In this document: in pieces, positions 28,795 to 38,209 of the stretch
How positions within the stretch are numbered: position 1 is the stretch's first letter
How the letters are laid out: each line of letters begins with the position of its first letter
Origin: Candidatus Heimdallarchaeota archaeon
GTDB lineage: Archaea; Asgardarchaeota; Heimdallarchaeia; Hodarchaeales; Hodarchaeaceae
Reading direction: 5' to 3'
DNA: 64,000 nt
NCBI GenBank assembly: GCA_020353515.1
Contig: CP070695.1
Coordinates: 3,285,532-3,349,531 of the forward strand
Translations under genes and position numbers: made by a program
Notes under the pieces: generated by a model
Seen by the model: only the letters and a program-made list of their open reading frames with translations
Told to the model about the DNA's origin: nothing
Databases searched by the model: none

Positions 28795-29697
28795 TCATAT
28801 GTACACATTTTTCTTCAAATAATCACGTATCTTTCTGTACCCAATAAGCTTCAAATTATGGTCTTTGATGTACTTCTTGATACGTTTATCAGTGAAAGCC
28901 ATATAGTCTTGATCTCGCCATACTCCAGAATCAGGGGTGATACTTTCAAGTTCAGAACTCATTTTAGCAGGATGAAATAGAAAGTGGGTTAATCCAGGTT
29001 TAATCTCAGCCATCCTATCACAATAGTATTGTACCTTGTCAGGTTGTTCTCCGCCAGTATTGATGATAATCTGATCTAGCAATACCGTTCCACTTGCTTC
29101 AAGTTCAGGAAGGAGCCCCAGATACATATCCGCATATTCAGCAAAACCCAGTTCAACGATTTCTTCCCGTGATAAACGAGGTATGAAAGCTGGAATTTTA
29201 AATTCGGAAGCTAGTTTCAGATATGCCTGTATGAACTTAGGATCCAAAACTGTTCCCATATGAGTATCAATGTGAGTAACATCAATTCCATGATCCAAAG
29301 CTCGCTGAATTTGTGTCCGCATCTCCTGTTCAGCTGCTTCAGGTGTTACATACATAATAGCTTCTTCTGCAGTTCTCCATAAACATCCTTCATCATCTAA
29401 TAATCCTGTATCTTGGTCAACAGTGCTCAATGCTCGCCAACGATAAAGATTATATTCACATGTAAGTGTGAGATGAACTCCCATGTCATATTTTGGATTA
29501 TTTCTGCAAATGGATGCTGTTTCTAAAAACCAAGGAGATGGAACGATAACAGAACCACAAGTAGCAACTCCAAAATCTAAACATTCAAAAGAGGCGATAT
29601 TTGACGCATGTGAGAAGCCCACGTCATCCATGTGAAAAATAACAACTTTATCAGTTGGAGAAAAACCTAATTTTTCGGTTATAGTCTGATCACGCAC
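28795..29697 (-). CDS. YdjC/ChbG-family carbohydrate deacetylase
   Basis: The 300-residue protein shows the YdjC motif set: HMDDVGFSHASN (Asp-Asp and His region), GVHLTLTCEY (metal His), and THIDTHMGT, FHPAKM further on. Family members deacetylate chito-oligosaccharides or related sugars. The start is GTG 29697 with AGGTGG about nine bases upstream. It is part of the long minus-strand run, 17 bases after the alpha/beta hydrolase gene and 25 before the amidase. No link to NAD or leucine metabolism is evident, so grouping may be incidental. Confidence 0.85.
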   Translation of the reverse strand: MRDQTITEKLGFSPTDKVVIFHMDDVGFSHASNIASFECLDFGVATCGSVIVPSPWFLETASICRNNPKYDMGVHLTLTCEYNLYRWRALSTVDQDTGLLDDEGCLWRTAEEAIMYVTPEAAEQEMRTQIQRALDHGIDVTHIDTHMGTVLDPKFIQAYLKLASEFKIPAFIPRLSREEIVELGFAEYADMYLGLLPELEASGTVLLDQIIINTGGEQPDKVQYYCDRMAEIKPGLTHFLFHPAKMSSELESITPDSGVWRDQDYMAFTDKRIKKYIKDHNLKLIGYRKIRDYLKKNVYI

Positions 29698-29714
29698 GTT
29701 TTAGCCACCTATTA

Positions 29715-30464
29715 TTATGACAAGAATTTGTGTATTTCGGTATTAACAACAAGAGGTTTCTCTTGAAACACATAATGTCCTGCTTCAGGAATTATACTAA
29801 GTTGAGAGTTCTTAATGTTTTCGTGTAAAAACGTTGAATACTTTACAGGTGTCATCTGATCGTCTTGACCCACAATGATCAGCGTTTGTTTGGTGATTTT
29901 GTGTAGATCTAAACGAATATCAAAAGAATCACAAATTTTAAAATCTTGAAGGATAATTGCTCCCCCATTCCTTCTTAGTGCCTTTTCATTCTCAAGTTTA
30001 ATCTGAGCTATGGTTTTTTCGTGAAACGCAAACCTTCCTAAGAGTTCTAAAAAACGATCAAAATCCGTTTCTATCGCATCAAAGAAAGTTGGAGCTACTT
30101 TTAATTTTGCACCTGTGCCAATCAAAATTAGTTTGTCTATTATTGATCCTGGATATTTTAAAGTGAATTGAAGTGCTATTGCTCCACCCATTGAATGACC
30201 AATTAAGACAACATTCTCTAAATTTTGATTGATTAGTATTTCGTAAACAGTTTCCACATAATTGTCCAAACTCAATGATACAGCGTGAGGGCTTTGCCCG
30301 TGACTAGGGAGACTAAGAGAGATTACTCCCCATCCGTACTGTTGAAAAAAAATCCTTTGTTTCTCCCATTGAGTTTTATCTCCACCAGCACCATGAATAA
30401 AAACAAGATTTGGAGTATCAGGTTTTGTTGGTTTGTAATAATTGAAATCACTTGAGGAAGGCAT
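29715..30464 (-). CDS. Alpha/beta hydrolase
   Basis: About 249 residues from ATG 30464 (TTG 30476 is also in frame). The HGAGGDKTQW oxyanion region, nucleophile GHSMGG, an acid in VGQDDQMTP and a base in EAGHYVF are all present. It lies 25 bases after the hydratase gene, so it is likely transcribed with the carboxylase genes. It may be a thioesterase or esterase acting on the same branched acyl intermediates. That is speculation; no family-specific motif confirms it. Confidence 0.85.
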   Translation of the reverse strand: MPSSSDFNYYKPTKPDTPNLVFIHGAGGDKTQWEKQRIFFQQYGWGVISLSLPSHGQSPHAVSLSLDNYVETVYEILINQNLENVVLIGHSMGGAIALQFTLKYPGSIIDKLILIGTGAKLKVAPTFFDAIETDFDRFLELLGRFAFHEKTIAQIKLENEKALRRNGGAIILQDFKICDSFDIRLDLHKITKQTLIIVGQDDQMTPVKYSTFLHENIKNSQLSIIPEAGHYVFQEKPLVVNTEIHKFLS

Positions 30465-30489
30465 TTTTGCTTTCAAACCATTTAATCAC

Positions 30490-31311
30490 TTAGACTTCTT
30501 TTTTATCTCTCCCTTTCCAAGGTGAGAAGTTCCATTTTGCAGGCCGCTTCTCTAGGAATGCTTTTAATCCTTCTTTTCCTTCATCAGAAGTCCTGAGTTC
30601 TGCAATTTGTGAAATACAATATTTTCGTAATTCTTGAAATTCTGTATCACGATTCCTTGCTAATAATTGTTTAATATTCGCCATTGCAGCAGGACTACTT
30701 GATAATATTTGATCCAGAAGATCTGCAACCTTCTGATCCAACTCAGACTCATCATTGGCAAGTTCGTGAATTAAACCAATACTATGAGCTTTGATGGCAT
30801 CAAAACGCTCACCACTCAGAAAAAATCGAGCAGCGTTTGAAAAACCGATCTTTGATATGACATATGGACTTATTACAGCAGGTAAAATTCCAAGATTGAC
30901 TTCTGAGAATGCCATTTTTGCAGTTTTTACTGAAACAACTATATCACATACTGATATTAACCCAATGCCACCTCCAAAAGCTGCACCATTAATTCGTCCA
31001 ATTACTGGCTTTGGAGTAAGGTAAATTGTATTGAATAGTAGTTCTAAACGATTAGCGTCGTCAAGATTCTCCTCATAGCTAAAATCTTTGCTTTTTTGCA
31101 TATATTTTATGTCGGCTCCTGCTGAAAATGATTTTCCTTTACCTGTTAGTAAAATAGCTCTAACTGTCGCATCATTACCTAAATATTTGAATATAGTGGT
31201 TAATTCCTCAATCATTAAGGGATTAAACGCGTTATGAACTTCTGGGCGGTTTAATGTTACAAATGCAGTATGACCGATGTCTTCTCTGAGAATTGTTTCA
31301 TATGATTTCAA
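30490..31311 (-). CDS. Methylglutaconyl-CoA hydratase-like enoyl-CoA hydratase (LiuC type)
   Basis: About 273 residues from a TTG at 31311. AGGAGG lies eight bases upstream of this TTG, inside the longer open frame that starts at 31332, which decides the start. Crotonase motifs FSAGADIKYM and GAAFGGGIGL form the oxyanion hole. The LPAVISPYVISKIG segment is characteristic of bacterial LiuC/AtuE hydratases. LiuC hydrates 3-methylglutaconyl-CoA to HMG-CoA, and the next gene upstream is the matching carboxylase beta subunit, so this assignment is well supported by context. Isohexenylglutaconyl-CoA hydratase is the alternative. Confidence 0.85.
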   Translation of the reverse strand: MKSYETILREDIGHTAFVTLNRPEVHNAFNPLMIEELTTIFKYLGNDATVRAILLTGKGKSFSAGADIKYMQKSKDFSYEENLDDANRLELLFNTIYLTPKPVIGRINGAAFGGGIGLISVCDIVVSVKTAKMAFSEVNLGILPAVISPYVISKIGFSNAARFFLSGERFDAIKAHSIGLIHELANDESELDQKVADLLDQILSSSPAAMANIKQLLARNRDTEFQELRKYCISQIAELRTSDEGKEGLKAFLEKRPAKWNFSPWKGRDKKEV

Positions 31312-31335
31312 TGTAGGATCCTCCTTTTTCAATAA

Positions 31336-32940
31336 TTACATTCTAAAGACACCAAAGTTTGTATCAGGAATTGGTGCATTTAATGTTGCAGAAATACATA
31401 AAGCTAGCACAATTCTTGTGTCAGCAGGATCGATAATTCCATCATCCCATAATCGAGCTGTAGAATAGTAAGCTGATCCTTCTTGTTCATATTTCGCAAG
31501 AATGGGTTCCATGATCTTCTGTCGTTCTTCTTGGGAAAGATCCTTACCTTGGGCTTTATATTGGGCTTCTTTAACAGTTGCCAAGACATTTGCTGCCTGT
31601 TCACCACCCATAACTGATATTCGCGCATTAGGCCACATAAAGAGAAAACGTGGGGAATAAGCTCTACCTGCCATTCCATAGTTTCCTGCTCCAAAGCTGC
31701 CCCCAATAATAATTGTGATTTTTGGCACATGAGCATTACTTACGGCCATAACCATTTTTGCACCATCTTTTGCAATTCCTCCCGCCTCTGCATTACTACC
31801 CACCATGAACCCTGTGATGTTTTGAAGAAAAATTAATGGGATCTTTCTTTGAGAACAAAGATTAATGAAATGGGTTCCTTTTAACGCGCTTTCAGAGAAT
31901 AATACACCATTATTTGCAAGAATACCGACAGGATAACCCATAATTCGTGCAAAACCACAAACTAATGTTGTTCCATAAAGAGACTTAAATTCATGAAAGC
32001 TTGAACCATCAACGACACGGGTAATAATTTCATGAACATCATAAGCTATTTTGGGATCCTTTGGGAGAATTCCATAAATTTCATCTATTGGGTTCAAAGG
32101 ATCTTCAGGAGGACGAATATCAAGAATTGTCTTGGGTGGTAAATTAAGATGTTCAATTATATCACGAGTGAGACGGATAGCATGTTCATCATTTAAAGCA
32201 TAATGATCAGAGACTCCAGAAGTACGACAGTGAACGTCTGCTCCTCCCAAATCATTTGCTGATATTTCTTCTCCTGTAGCAGCTTTTACAAGAGGAGGGC
32301 CTCCTAAAAAGATCGTTCCAGTATCTTTTACTATAACTGTTTCATCAGACATTGCAGGTACATATGCACCACCAGCAGTACATGATCCCATCACAGCACT
32401 TATTTGTGGTATCTTTTTTGCTGACATTTGGGCTTGATTGTAGAAAATTCTACCGAAATGTTCTTTATCAGGGAAGACATCAGCCTGTAGAGGGAGAAAT
32501 GCACCACCAGAATCAACTAAATAAATACATGGTAATCGATTTTGTTCTGCTATTTCTTGAGCCCGTAAATGCTTTTTCACAGTCATAGGATGATAGGTTC
32601 CGCCTTTAATAGTCGCATCGTTCGCAATAAACATCATTTCACGACCCCCTACTAAACCAATACCAGTGACGATCCCAGCATAAGGACAGGCATTATCATA
32701 CATATTATACGCTGCGAGTGGACTTAATTCCATAAAAGGAGTGTCAGGATCAAGAATCATCTCAATTCGTTTTCGAGCAAGGATTTTTCCTCTTTGAAGA
32801 TGCTTCTCAATCGCCTTTGGGTTTCCTGCTTTTACCTCATCACGAATCTCACGAAGCTTTTGAAGCATTTTTTGATAATGCTCATAATTTTCTTTGAACT
32901 CCTTTGAATTAACATCAACTTTACTTTTTATTACTACCAT
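31336..32940 (-). CDS. mccB: 3-Methylcrotonyl-CoA carboxylase-type carboxyltransferase (beta) subunit
   Basis: About 535 residues from ATG 32940; ATG 32955 is also in frame. The N-terminal half has [24 protein letters not shown] and [14 protein letters not shown]. The C-terminal half has [25 protein letters not shown] and the ending FGVFRM, all characteristic of methylcrotonyl-CoA carboxylase beta rather than propionyl-CoA carboxylase. It transfers carboxyl from biotin to an acyl-CoA. It is encoded with the biotin carboxylase, the biotin carrier and a LiuC-type hydratase. Geranyl-CoA carboxylase is a less likely alternative. Confidence 0.9.
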   Translation of the reverse strand: MVVIKSKVDVNSKEFKENYEHYQKMLQKLREIRDEVKAGNPKAIEKHLQRGKILARKRIEMILDPDTPFMELSPLAAYNMYDNACPYAGIVTGIGLVGGREMMFIANDATIKGGTYHPMTVKKHLRAQEIAEQNRLPCIYLVDSGGAFLPLQADVFPDKEHFGRIFYNQAQMSAKKIPQISAVMGSCTAGGAYVPAMSDETVIVKDTGTIFLGGPPLVKAATGEEISANDLGGADVHCRTSGVSDHYALNDEHAIRLTRDIIEHLNLPPKTILDIRPPEDPLNPIDEIYGILPKDPKIAYDVHEIITRVVDGSSFHEFKSLYGTTLVCGFARIMGYPVGILANNGVLFSESALKGTHFINLCSQRKIPLIFLQNITGFMVGSNAEAGGIAKDGAKMVMAVSNAHVPKITIIIGGSFGAGNYGMAGRAYSPRFLFMWPNARISVMGGEQAANVLATVKEAQYKAQGKDLSQEERQKIMEPILAKYEQEGSAYYSTARLWDDGIIDPADTRIVLALCISATLNAPIPDTNFGVFRM

Positions 32941-33121
32941 GGGAGAACCATCCATAGAGGAGCATTCGAAAAGAAAAAAGTGATTTACTATAAAGCGTTT
33001 CTGAAAGTTATATCTTTAATATTTCTTTCTAGTGAAATCAGTATTATTAAAACCAAAAGAAATTCTAAGGCTGTTACGGATTCACAAAAAAACTAAGGTT
33101 TTTTCCTTAACGTAATTGCTT

Positions 33122-33676
33122 TTAATCTTCAATCTCACCCTTATTTTCTTCTGAATTGCCGATATCTTCATCAATTTCGATTAGTGGAACATTGGCCTCA
33201 ATTTGATCCCCTTCAGGAAAAAAAACGGTCTTTACTATTCCATCAAAAGGTGAAGCAATCTTATTCTCCATCTTCATTGCTTCTATGATAATTAGATCTT
33301 GACCTTTTTTCACACGATCTCCAGGTTTAACCAATAATTTTACAATTCTACCTGGCATCGGACTAGATAAACTCCCTAGATCTTCTTCTGCTTCACCAAA
33401 TTCTTCCTCAGCTTCACCTACTCTTTTTATTTCGTAATCTTCGCCATCTAGATGAATGAATCTGATATCACCATCTTTTGCAACAGAACATTTGTAAATG
33501 ATATTTTCTAATGTAAACTGAAATTGACCCGTTCCAAGGATTTTTGCGCTGACTTGAAGTTCCTGTTCCTCTTTATCCTTCCTATTTATTACAATGACAT
33601 AGGAATCATCGTCATTCCGTCGGAGACGAACTTCAAATCGCTGTTTACCGTCATCAAAATTAAAAACTTCGCTCAT
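33122..33676 (-). CDS. Biotin carboxyl carrier subunit with BT-like N-terminal domain
   Basis: The 184-residue protein ends with a biotinyl domain (SPMPGRIVKLLVKPGD, biotinylation site EAMKMEN, then a GD-rich strand pattern). The first 90 residues are beta-rich and likely correspond to the BT (linker) domain that in MCC alpha joins the biotin carboxylase to the biotinyl domain. It begins eight bases after the biotin carboxylase gene ends, with GTAGGAGC before ATG. It therefore looks like the C-terminal third of a normal MCC alpha subunit made as a separate chain. Confidence 0.88.
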   Translation of the reverse strand: MSEVFNFDDGKQRFEVRLRRNDDDSYVIVINRKDKEEQELQVSAKILGTGQFQFTLENIIYKCSVAKDGDIRFIHLDGEDYEIKRVGEAEEEFGEAEEDLGSLSSPMPGRIVKLLVKPGDRVKKGQDLIIIEAMKMENKIASPFDGIVKTVFFPEGDQIEANVPLIEIDEDIGNSEENKGEIED

Positions 33677-33684
33677 GCTTGCTC

Positions 33685-35376
33685 CTACTTTTCATTCTCG
33701 TTAAGTTTCCATGAGCCTAGTCTTTTCCATGGAGAAAAAGGATCTGAATCAGGGAGGAATGAGGATCCAATATCTTTACCTTTAGCGGGAATAATCTTCT
33801 TGATAGCCTTCTTCCCTTTACCTAAGGTGCCAGTAATTTTGTCTGAGATGACATCAAGGCTTTCCCGACCCCATGTTCCCACTCTTCTCCAGATTACCGA
33901 TGTGTGCTGATCAATACCATTTAGAACTGAAGATGAATCAGCTGTATTATTCGTAGTCATGAAAGGTTCCATAACCTCAAAAAGGGCTGCTGCTAATAAG
34001 ACTTCATTTGGAGTTTCTTTAAGTTCTTTCCACTTGTAAAAATGAGCATCAATAAAATCTGTATGTGTATCACCAGAAAGAAAGTCGGGGTGATTGAGAA
34101 CCTCTTTTAAGAAGGGGATATTCGTCTTTACACCTTGAGCAGTGTAATTGCGTAACGCCCAACGCATTTTTTGAATTGCTTCTTCTCGATTTTCTGAGTG
34201 AACAATCAATTTTGCTATCATAGGGTCATAAAAAGTCGAAACTTCCCCTCCTGAAGTAGGAATCCCTAAATCAGTGCGGATGTTTACACCTACAGGAAAT
34301 TGCATCTGATGAATTTTCCCTGCAGTGGGCATAAACTGTTTTTCTGGATTTTCAGCATAAATCCTGAATTCTAATGAGTGACCCCTGCTCAAAACTTCCT
34401 CTTGTTTTAGTGTAATCTCTTGACCGGCAGCAATTTTAATCTGCCATTTCACAAGATCGATTCCTGTTGTAGCTTCAGTAATTGCGTGTTCCACTTGTAA
34501 TCGGGCATTAATTTCCATGAAGTAAAAGTTGTTTTCCTGATCAAGAATGAATTCCACAGAACCAGCATTGGTATAGTTTACTGCACGAGCAGCTGCAATC
34601 GCTACTTCTCCCATTCGCTTCCTCAAATCGTCATCTAACGCCATTGAAGGGGTCTCTTCAATGATTTTCTGATGACGCCTTTGGATTGAGCACTCCCGTT
34701 CATTTAAGTGAATAATATTCCCATAATGATCTCCTACTATTTGAAACTCGATATGCCGTATATGTTCAAAGTATTTTTCGAGAAATACATCCCCATTTCC
34801 GAAAGCAGCTTCAGCTTCTCGGCGTGCACTATCATACGAAGAAAAAAACTCTTCCTTGGTGTTGACAATTCGCATTCCCCGTCCCCCACCACCTGCAGTG
34901 GCTTTAATAAGTAGAGGAAAGCCAATCTCCTCAGCTTTTTTTAAGAGAAACTTCTTATTCCGAGATCCTCCATGATAGCCTGGAATCACCGGAATATTTG
35001 CCGCTTCCATTGTTGTTTTAGCTTGAATCTTATCGCCTACAGCATGAAGAGCGTGTGGGGTTGGGCCAATCCAAATTAATCCAGCATCAATTACTTTCTT
35101 GGCAAATTCGGCATTTTCCGACAAAAAACCATAACCAGGATGGATGGCTTCTGATCCACTCTCGAGAGCAATACTGATAATTTTTTTCATATTCAAGTAA
35201 CTTTCAGATGGCGTAGGATCTCCAAGTGGATAAGCAAAATCCGCTGCGTGAACCTGAACAGCATCCTCATCAACATCAGAATAGATAGCAACGGTTTCAA
35301 TTCCCATCTCTTGAGCTGAGCCAATAACTCGACTGGCAATCTCTCCTCTATTAGCGATGAGAATCCTTTTAAACAT
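33685..35376 (-). CDS. mccA: Biotin carboxylase subunit of acyl-CoA carboxylase
   Basis: About 563 residues from ATG 35376 (an in-frame GTG at 35385 is less likely). The ATP-grasp core has ILIANRGEIASRV, HPGYGFLSENAEFA, KATAGGGGRGMR, ERECSIQRRHQKIIEE and FMEINARLQVEHA. After the core (about residue 450) a low-complexity stretch leads to a DPFSPWKRLGSWKLN ending. That ending is the junction with the BT domain in undivided MCC alpha subunits; the continuation is the next gene. The enzyme carboxylates biotin with bicarbonate and ATP. Confidence 0.92.
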   Translation of the reverse strand: MFKRILIANRGEIASRVIGSAQEMGIETVAIYSDVDEDAVQVHAADFAYPLGDPTPSESYLNMKKIISIALESGSEAIHPGYGFLSENAEFAKKVIDAGLIWIGPTPHALHAVGDKIQAKTTMEAANIPVIPGYHGGSRNKKFLLKKAEEIGFPLLIKATAGGGGRGMRIVNTKEEFFSSYDSARREAEAAFGNGDVFLEKYFEHIRHIEFQIVGDHYGNIIHLNERECSIQRRHQKIIEETPSMALDDDLRKRMGEVAIAAARAVNYTNAGSVEFILDQENNFYFMEINARLQVEHAITEATTGIDLVKWQIKIAAGQEITLKQEEVLSRGHSLEFRIYAENPEKQFMPTAGKIHQMQFPVGVNIRTDLGIPTSGGEVSTFYDPMIAKLIVHSENREEAIQKMRWALRNYTAQGVKTNIPFLKEVLNHPDFLSGDTHTDFIDAHFYKWKELKETPNEVLLAAALFEVMEPFMTTNNTADSSSVLNGIDQHTSVIWRRVGTWGRESLDVISDKITGTLGKGKKAIKKIIPAKGKDIGSSFLPDSDPFSPWKRLGSWKLNENEK

Positions 35377-35385
35377 AAAAATCAC

Positions 35386-35958
35386 AATGTTATTTTTCTG
35401 AGCTGAGGATTAGCCCTTTACTAATAGTCTACTGAGTTAGGACGGGAGGAAAATCATTCTGGGATCTCCACAAATGGGAGTTCCTTATATGCTCCTAAAA
35501 ATAACCATTCGTGAGGGATAAATAAAGGTTTGCTCATACATACGACCTATATGGGTTCAACCTGTAGTCATCATATGGGTGAAGAAATGAAATTACCCAT
35601 TCTCTATTCACAGAGTCAATTTGTTCACATTCAAGAATTTGAATTCGATGATGGAATTTTTGTTAAAAAGAGGTTAATCATGCTTAAAATTTTGAAAAAA
35701 ATCAAAAATCTATGATTTTGGATTGAAGCATAGAATACTTCATATACATTAATTCTCACTAGAAGCTTCAATATACATTTACTATTAATATACTTTGTAA
35801 TCTCCCTCAATTTCTGCAATAACATCGATTCTAGGTGTTAATTGCATAGTAGTAACAAACAAAGGGTGTGTAGTGATCATTAATCCTTTATGGATATGAA
35901 GTTACTAAGCAAAGTTCTGCAAAGTAAAAATATAATAAGGAGTCTGATCTAAAAGTAA
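35386..35958. other. Intergenic region with a candidate hairpin
   Basis: This 573-base gap separates the divergent carboxylase and NfeD genes and should hold both promoters. It contains a hairpin at 35462-35484 (stem of eight pairs with one mismatch, seven-base loop) and an AT-rich stretch from 35640 on. A 61-codon plus-strand frame at 35530-35715 shows no convincing protein signature. No RNA gene recognised. Confidence 0.5.
35926..35937 (+). promoter_or_regulatory. Candidate TATA box for the NfeD-flotillin operon
   Basis: An AAAAATATAATA stretch lies about 35 bases before the NfeD start codons, the expected distance for a short-leader archaeal promoter. It is followed by AAGGAG. No B-recognition element is clear, and AT-rich runs are frequent here. 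Confidence 0.3.
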
Positions 35959-36858
35959 GTGAACATCATGGCACAGATAGAATTAGATCTTTTTCTGGTA
36001 ATTCTCCAACAGATCTGTTGGGGTAGTCTAATATCTGGATTAATTATTTTCTTCTTAACACTCATCCTTCAAGGGAGTCATCTATTCCAACATGGACCTG
36101 ATGTAGATCATGATTTTGATCATGATGTTTCTCTTGATCATGATGTGTCTGTAGATCATGGAATTTCTTTGGATAAGGACTTCTCTTTAGACCATGATGT
36201 ATCTCTAGATCATGGGATATCTTTAGACAAGGACTTCTCTTTAGATCATGATGTATCTCTAGACCATGGGATATCTTTAGATAAAGAATTTTCTTTAGAT
36301 CATGATGTGTCTGTAGATGTTGACGCGGACATTGATACTGATCTAGATATTGACCATGATGCTAGCGTTGGAGTTGACAAGCATCTAGGTATAGATGATC
36401 ATGGTGTAGACACTCCAGCGCCATTAATGCTCTTATTAGGTACGTTTATGATAACCTTTGGGGGTTCAGGTACAGTTCTAATAGAGGCTGCTATTCATCC
36501 CCTCATTTTGATCGTAATCATCTTTGGATTACCTTTTGGTACCACTTATGCTGTTTCTAAGATCTGGGAGAAAATTGCTGTCGCAGAAATTTATGAGACC
36601 GCCTTAGAAACAATAAAGGCTGATGATCCCGTCAAAACACTGACAACTGTTGATGAAAAGGGGGGTCTTGTGGTGATTGAAACCTCCTCAATTCATGGAC
36701 CTGTCAAAATGGCTGCCAAAACTAAATTTGGAGCTATTGCCAGAGGTATGACAGCTTATGTTATTGAAGTCCAGGGAAACACACTAATAATCGATGAGTG
36801 GTCTTCGACAGAAACAGAAAAAAAACATATTCCTGAAGGTACCGTAAAATGGGAGTAA
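35959..36858 (+). CDS. NfeD-family membrane protein with Asp/His hexad repeats
   Basis: The 299-residue protein has a first membrane helix (about 14-38), an acidic/histidine-rich region (48-150), two more helices (about 154-175 and 178-200) and a C-terminal OB-like NfeD domain (about 220-299). The middle consists of repeats of the hexad S-L/V-D-H/K-D/G-V/I/F, arranged as three copies of an 18-residue unit and further partial ones. The flotillin-type gene follows after 23 bases, the classic NfeD-SPFH pairing that organises membrane microdomains. GTG 35959 or ATG 35968 may be the start. The repeats could bind metal; there is no precedent I know of. Confidence 0.82.
   Translation: MNIMAQIELDLFLVILQQICWGSLISGLIIFFLTLILQGSHLFQHGPDVDHDFDHDVSLDHDVSVDHGISLDKDFSLDHDVSLDHGISLDKDFSLDHDVSLDHGISLDKEFSLDHDVSVDVDADIDTDLDIDHDASVGVDKHLGIDDHGVDTPAPLMLLLGTFMITFGGSGTVLIEAAIHPLILIVIIFGLPFGTTYAVSKIWEKIAVAEIYETALETIKADDPVKTLTTVDEKGGLVVIETSSIHGPVKMAAKTKFGAIARGMTAYVIEVQGNTLIIDEWSSTETEKKHIPEGTVKWE
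36130..36291 (+). repeat. Three 54-base in-frame tandem repeats
   Basis: Units at 36130-36183, 36184-36237 and 36238-36291 each encode an 18-residue unit built of three Asp-rich hexads (starting SLDHDV). Copies 2 and 3 differ by synonymous changes and one K-D to K-E change near the end. A partial fourth copy follows at 36292. The conservation is at the protein level. Confidence 0.9.
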
Positions 36859-36890
36859 AATCAATTCAAAATGAATTGTAGGTGAAAAAA

Positions 36891-38180
36891 GTGAAAAAAG
36901 AATTAATATATATTGGCGGTTTGTTTATTAGTTTTGTTATTGTAGCGATAGTTATCATGCTTTATTTTCCTCAATTAATACCTTATATCGGAATCGCATT
37001 CGTTTTTTTGTTTTTATTGTTTCTATTCTTTATTATATTCTATATCTCTCGCTTTAAGAAATTTAAAACCAATGAATATGTGATTCATTTCCGACGTGGA
37101 CAAGTTAAACGAGCTGGTACAGGTGGGACAGTAATCCTTTGGCCTGTCTTTGATGAAGTAGTAGTTATTCCTACTACTGTTCAACAAACCCTATTAGAAG
37201 CTCGTGAAAAAGTTGTCTCTTACGAATATCAAGATGTTGCATTAACCGCATTCGTATATTGGAGAGTTACAAATCCCGAGATCTCCTTTTCAAAAGTTAG
37301 TTGGAACCCTGCACGAACAGATTATGTTGAAAAAGCAATCAAAAATGCCACCGAGGCAATCATTCGAACAACATGTGCAAATATGAAAATAGAGCAGATT
37401 ATTCGGAATCGTGCAGAGATTATTAAGAATGTAACAACGGAACTCCATGCTCTTGCTGGAGATTGGGGTGTTACAATTGAATCTATTGAAATTCGAGATG
37501 TTGAGGTTCTTGATGAACGACTTAAGGATAATCTAGAAGCTGTGAAAAAGATCGAAGAGGCCCAAAACGCGCAACTTCGGCAAGCTGAAATGGAAGAACT
37601 CGTTCAACTTCGTAATCTCGATGTACGCCAAAAAACAGGGATGTCAGATCAGGAGGTAAAACTTTCCATTGAATCGAAAGCCAAGAACAGAGAAATACAA
37701 ATTGCTCAATTAGAACAAGAACGAGCAATAATTGCAGCGGAAACAGAGAGAAGGCAAAAACAAATCGAGGCAGAAGCAGAGAAATTCTTACGTGTCACAC
37801 AAGAAGTAGGAGTCGAAGCAGAACGTATCCGTCAACAGGCAGAAGCACGTAAAGATCAATTACTTGCTGAAGCGGAAGGTGAAGCAGCTAAAATAACCCA
37901 AACTCAAGTTGCTTTAGCCAAAGGTATTCTTGAACAAGCAAAAGCGTTAAGTCAAGCTGATGAGAAGTACATCCAGTTAAGGACGTTAGATATGCTTCCT
38001 GAAGTCTTTAAAAATATTAACGTAGATCGAATGATACTATTAGGAGAAGGTCAAGATGCCTATAAATCAGTGGCCCAAATGATTCTCCCATTCATGGAAC
38101 TAGCTAAAGAAGTGGGATTAACAGGAAAATTAACCGAAGGTAATCCTAATCCTGAGAAGCAAAAACGAAAACGAAGTTAA
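36891..38180 (+). CDS. SPFH/flotillin-like (band 7) membrane protein
   Basis: About 429 residues. One or two membrane segments lie in residues 5-55, then an SPFH domain (NEYVIHFRRGQVKRAG, AFVYWRVTNPE, RNRAEIIKNVTTEL, GVTIESIEIRDVEV). From about 220 to 360 a long Glu/Ala/Gln-rich coiled coil follows, as in flotillins. A GTG at 36882 is in frame, but GGTGA sits just before the second GTG at 36891, which is therefore preferred. It pairs with the NfeD gene upstream. Flotillin-like proteins oligomerise into membrane rafts or cages. Confidence 0.9.
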   Translation: MKKELIYIGGLFISFVIVAIVIMLYFPQLIPYIGIAFVFLFLLFLFFIIFYISRFKKFKTNEYVIHFRRGQVKRAGTGGTVILWPVFDEVVVIPTTVQQTLLEAREKVVSYEYQDVALTAFVYWRVTNPEISFSKVSWNPARTDYVEKAIKNATEAIIRTTCANMKIEQIIRNRAEIIKNVTTELHALAGDWGVTIESIEIRDVEVLDERLKDNLEAVKKIEEAQNAQLRQAEMEELVQLRNLDVRQKTGMSDQEVKLSIESKAKNREIQIAQLEQERAIIAAETERRQKQIEAEAEKFLRVTQEVGVEAERIRQQAEARKDQLLAEAEGEAAKITQTQVALAKGILEQAKALSQADEKYIQLRTLDMLPEVFKNINVDRMILLGEGQDAYKSVAQMILPFMELAKEVGLTGKLTEGNPNPEKQKRKRS

Positions 38181-38209
38181 TTCAAGTTAAACGATATCAG
38201 GGAGGGAGT

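Noticed and set aside
35530..35715. A 61-codon plus-strand open frame in the carboxylase-NfeD gap
   Set aside because: Lys/Leu-rich ending and no ribosome-binding site; treated as intergenic.
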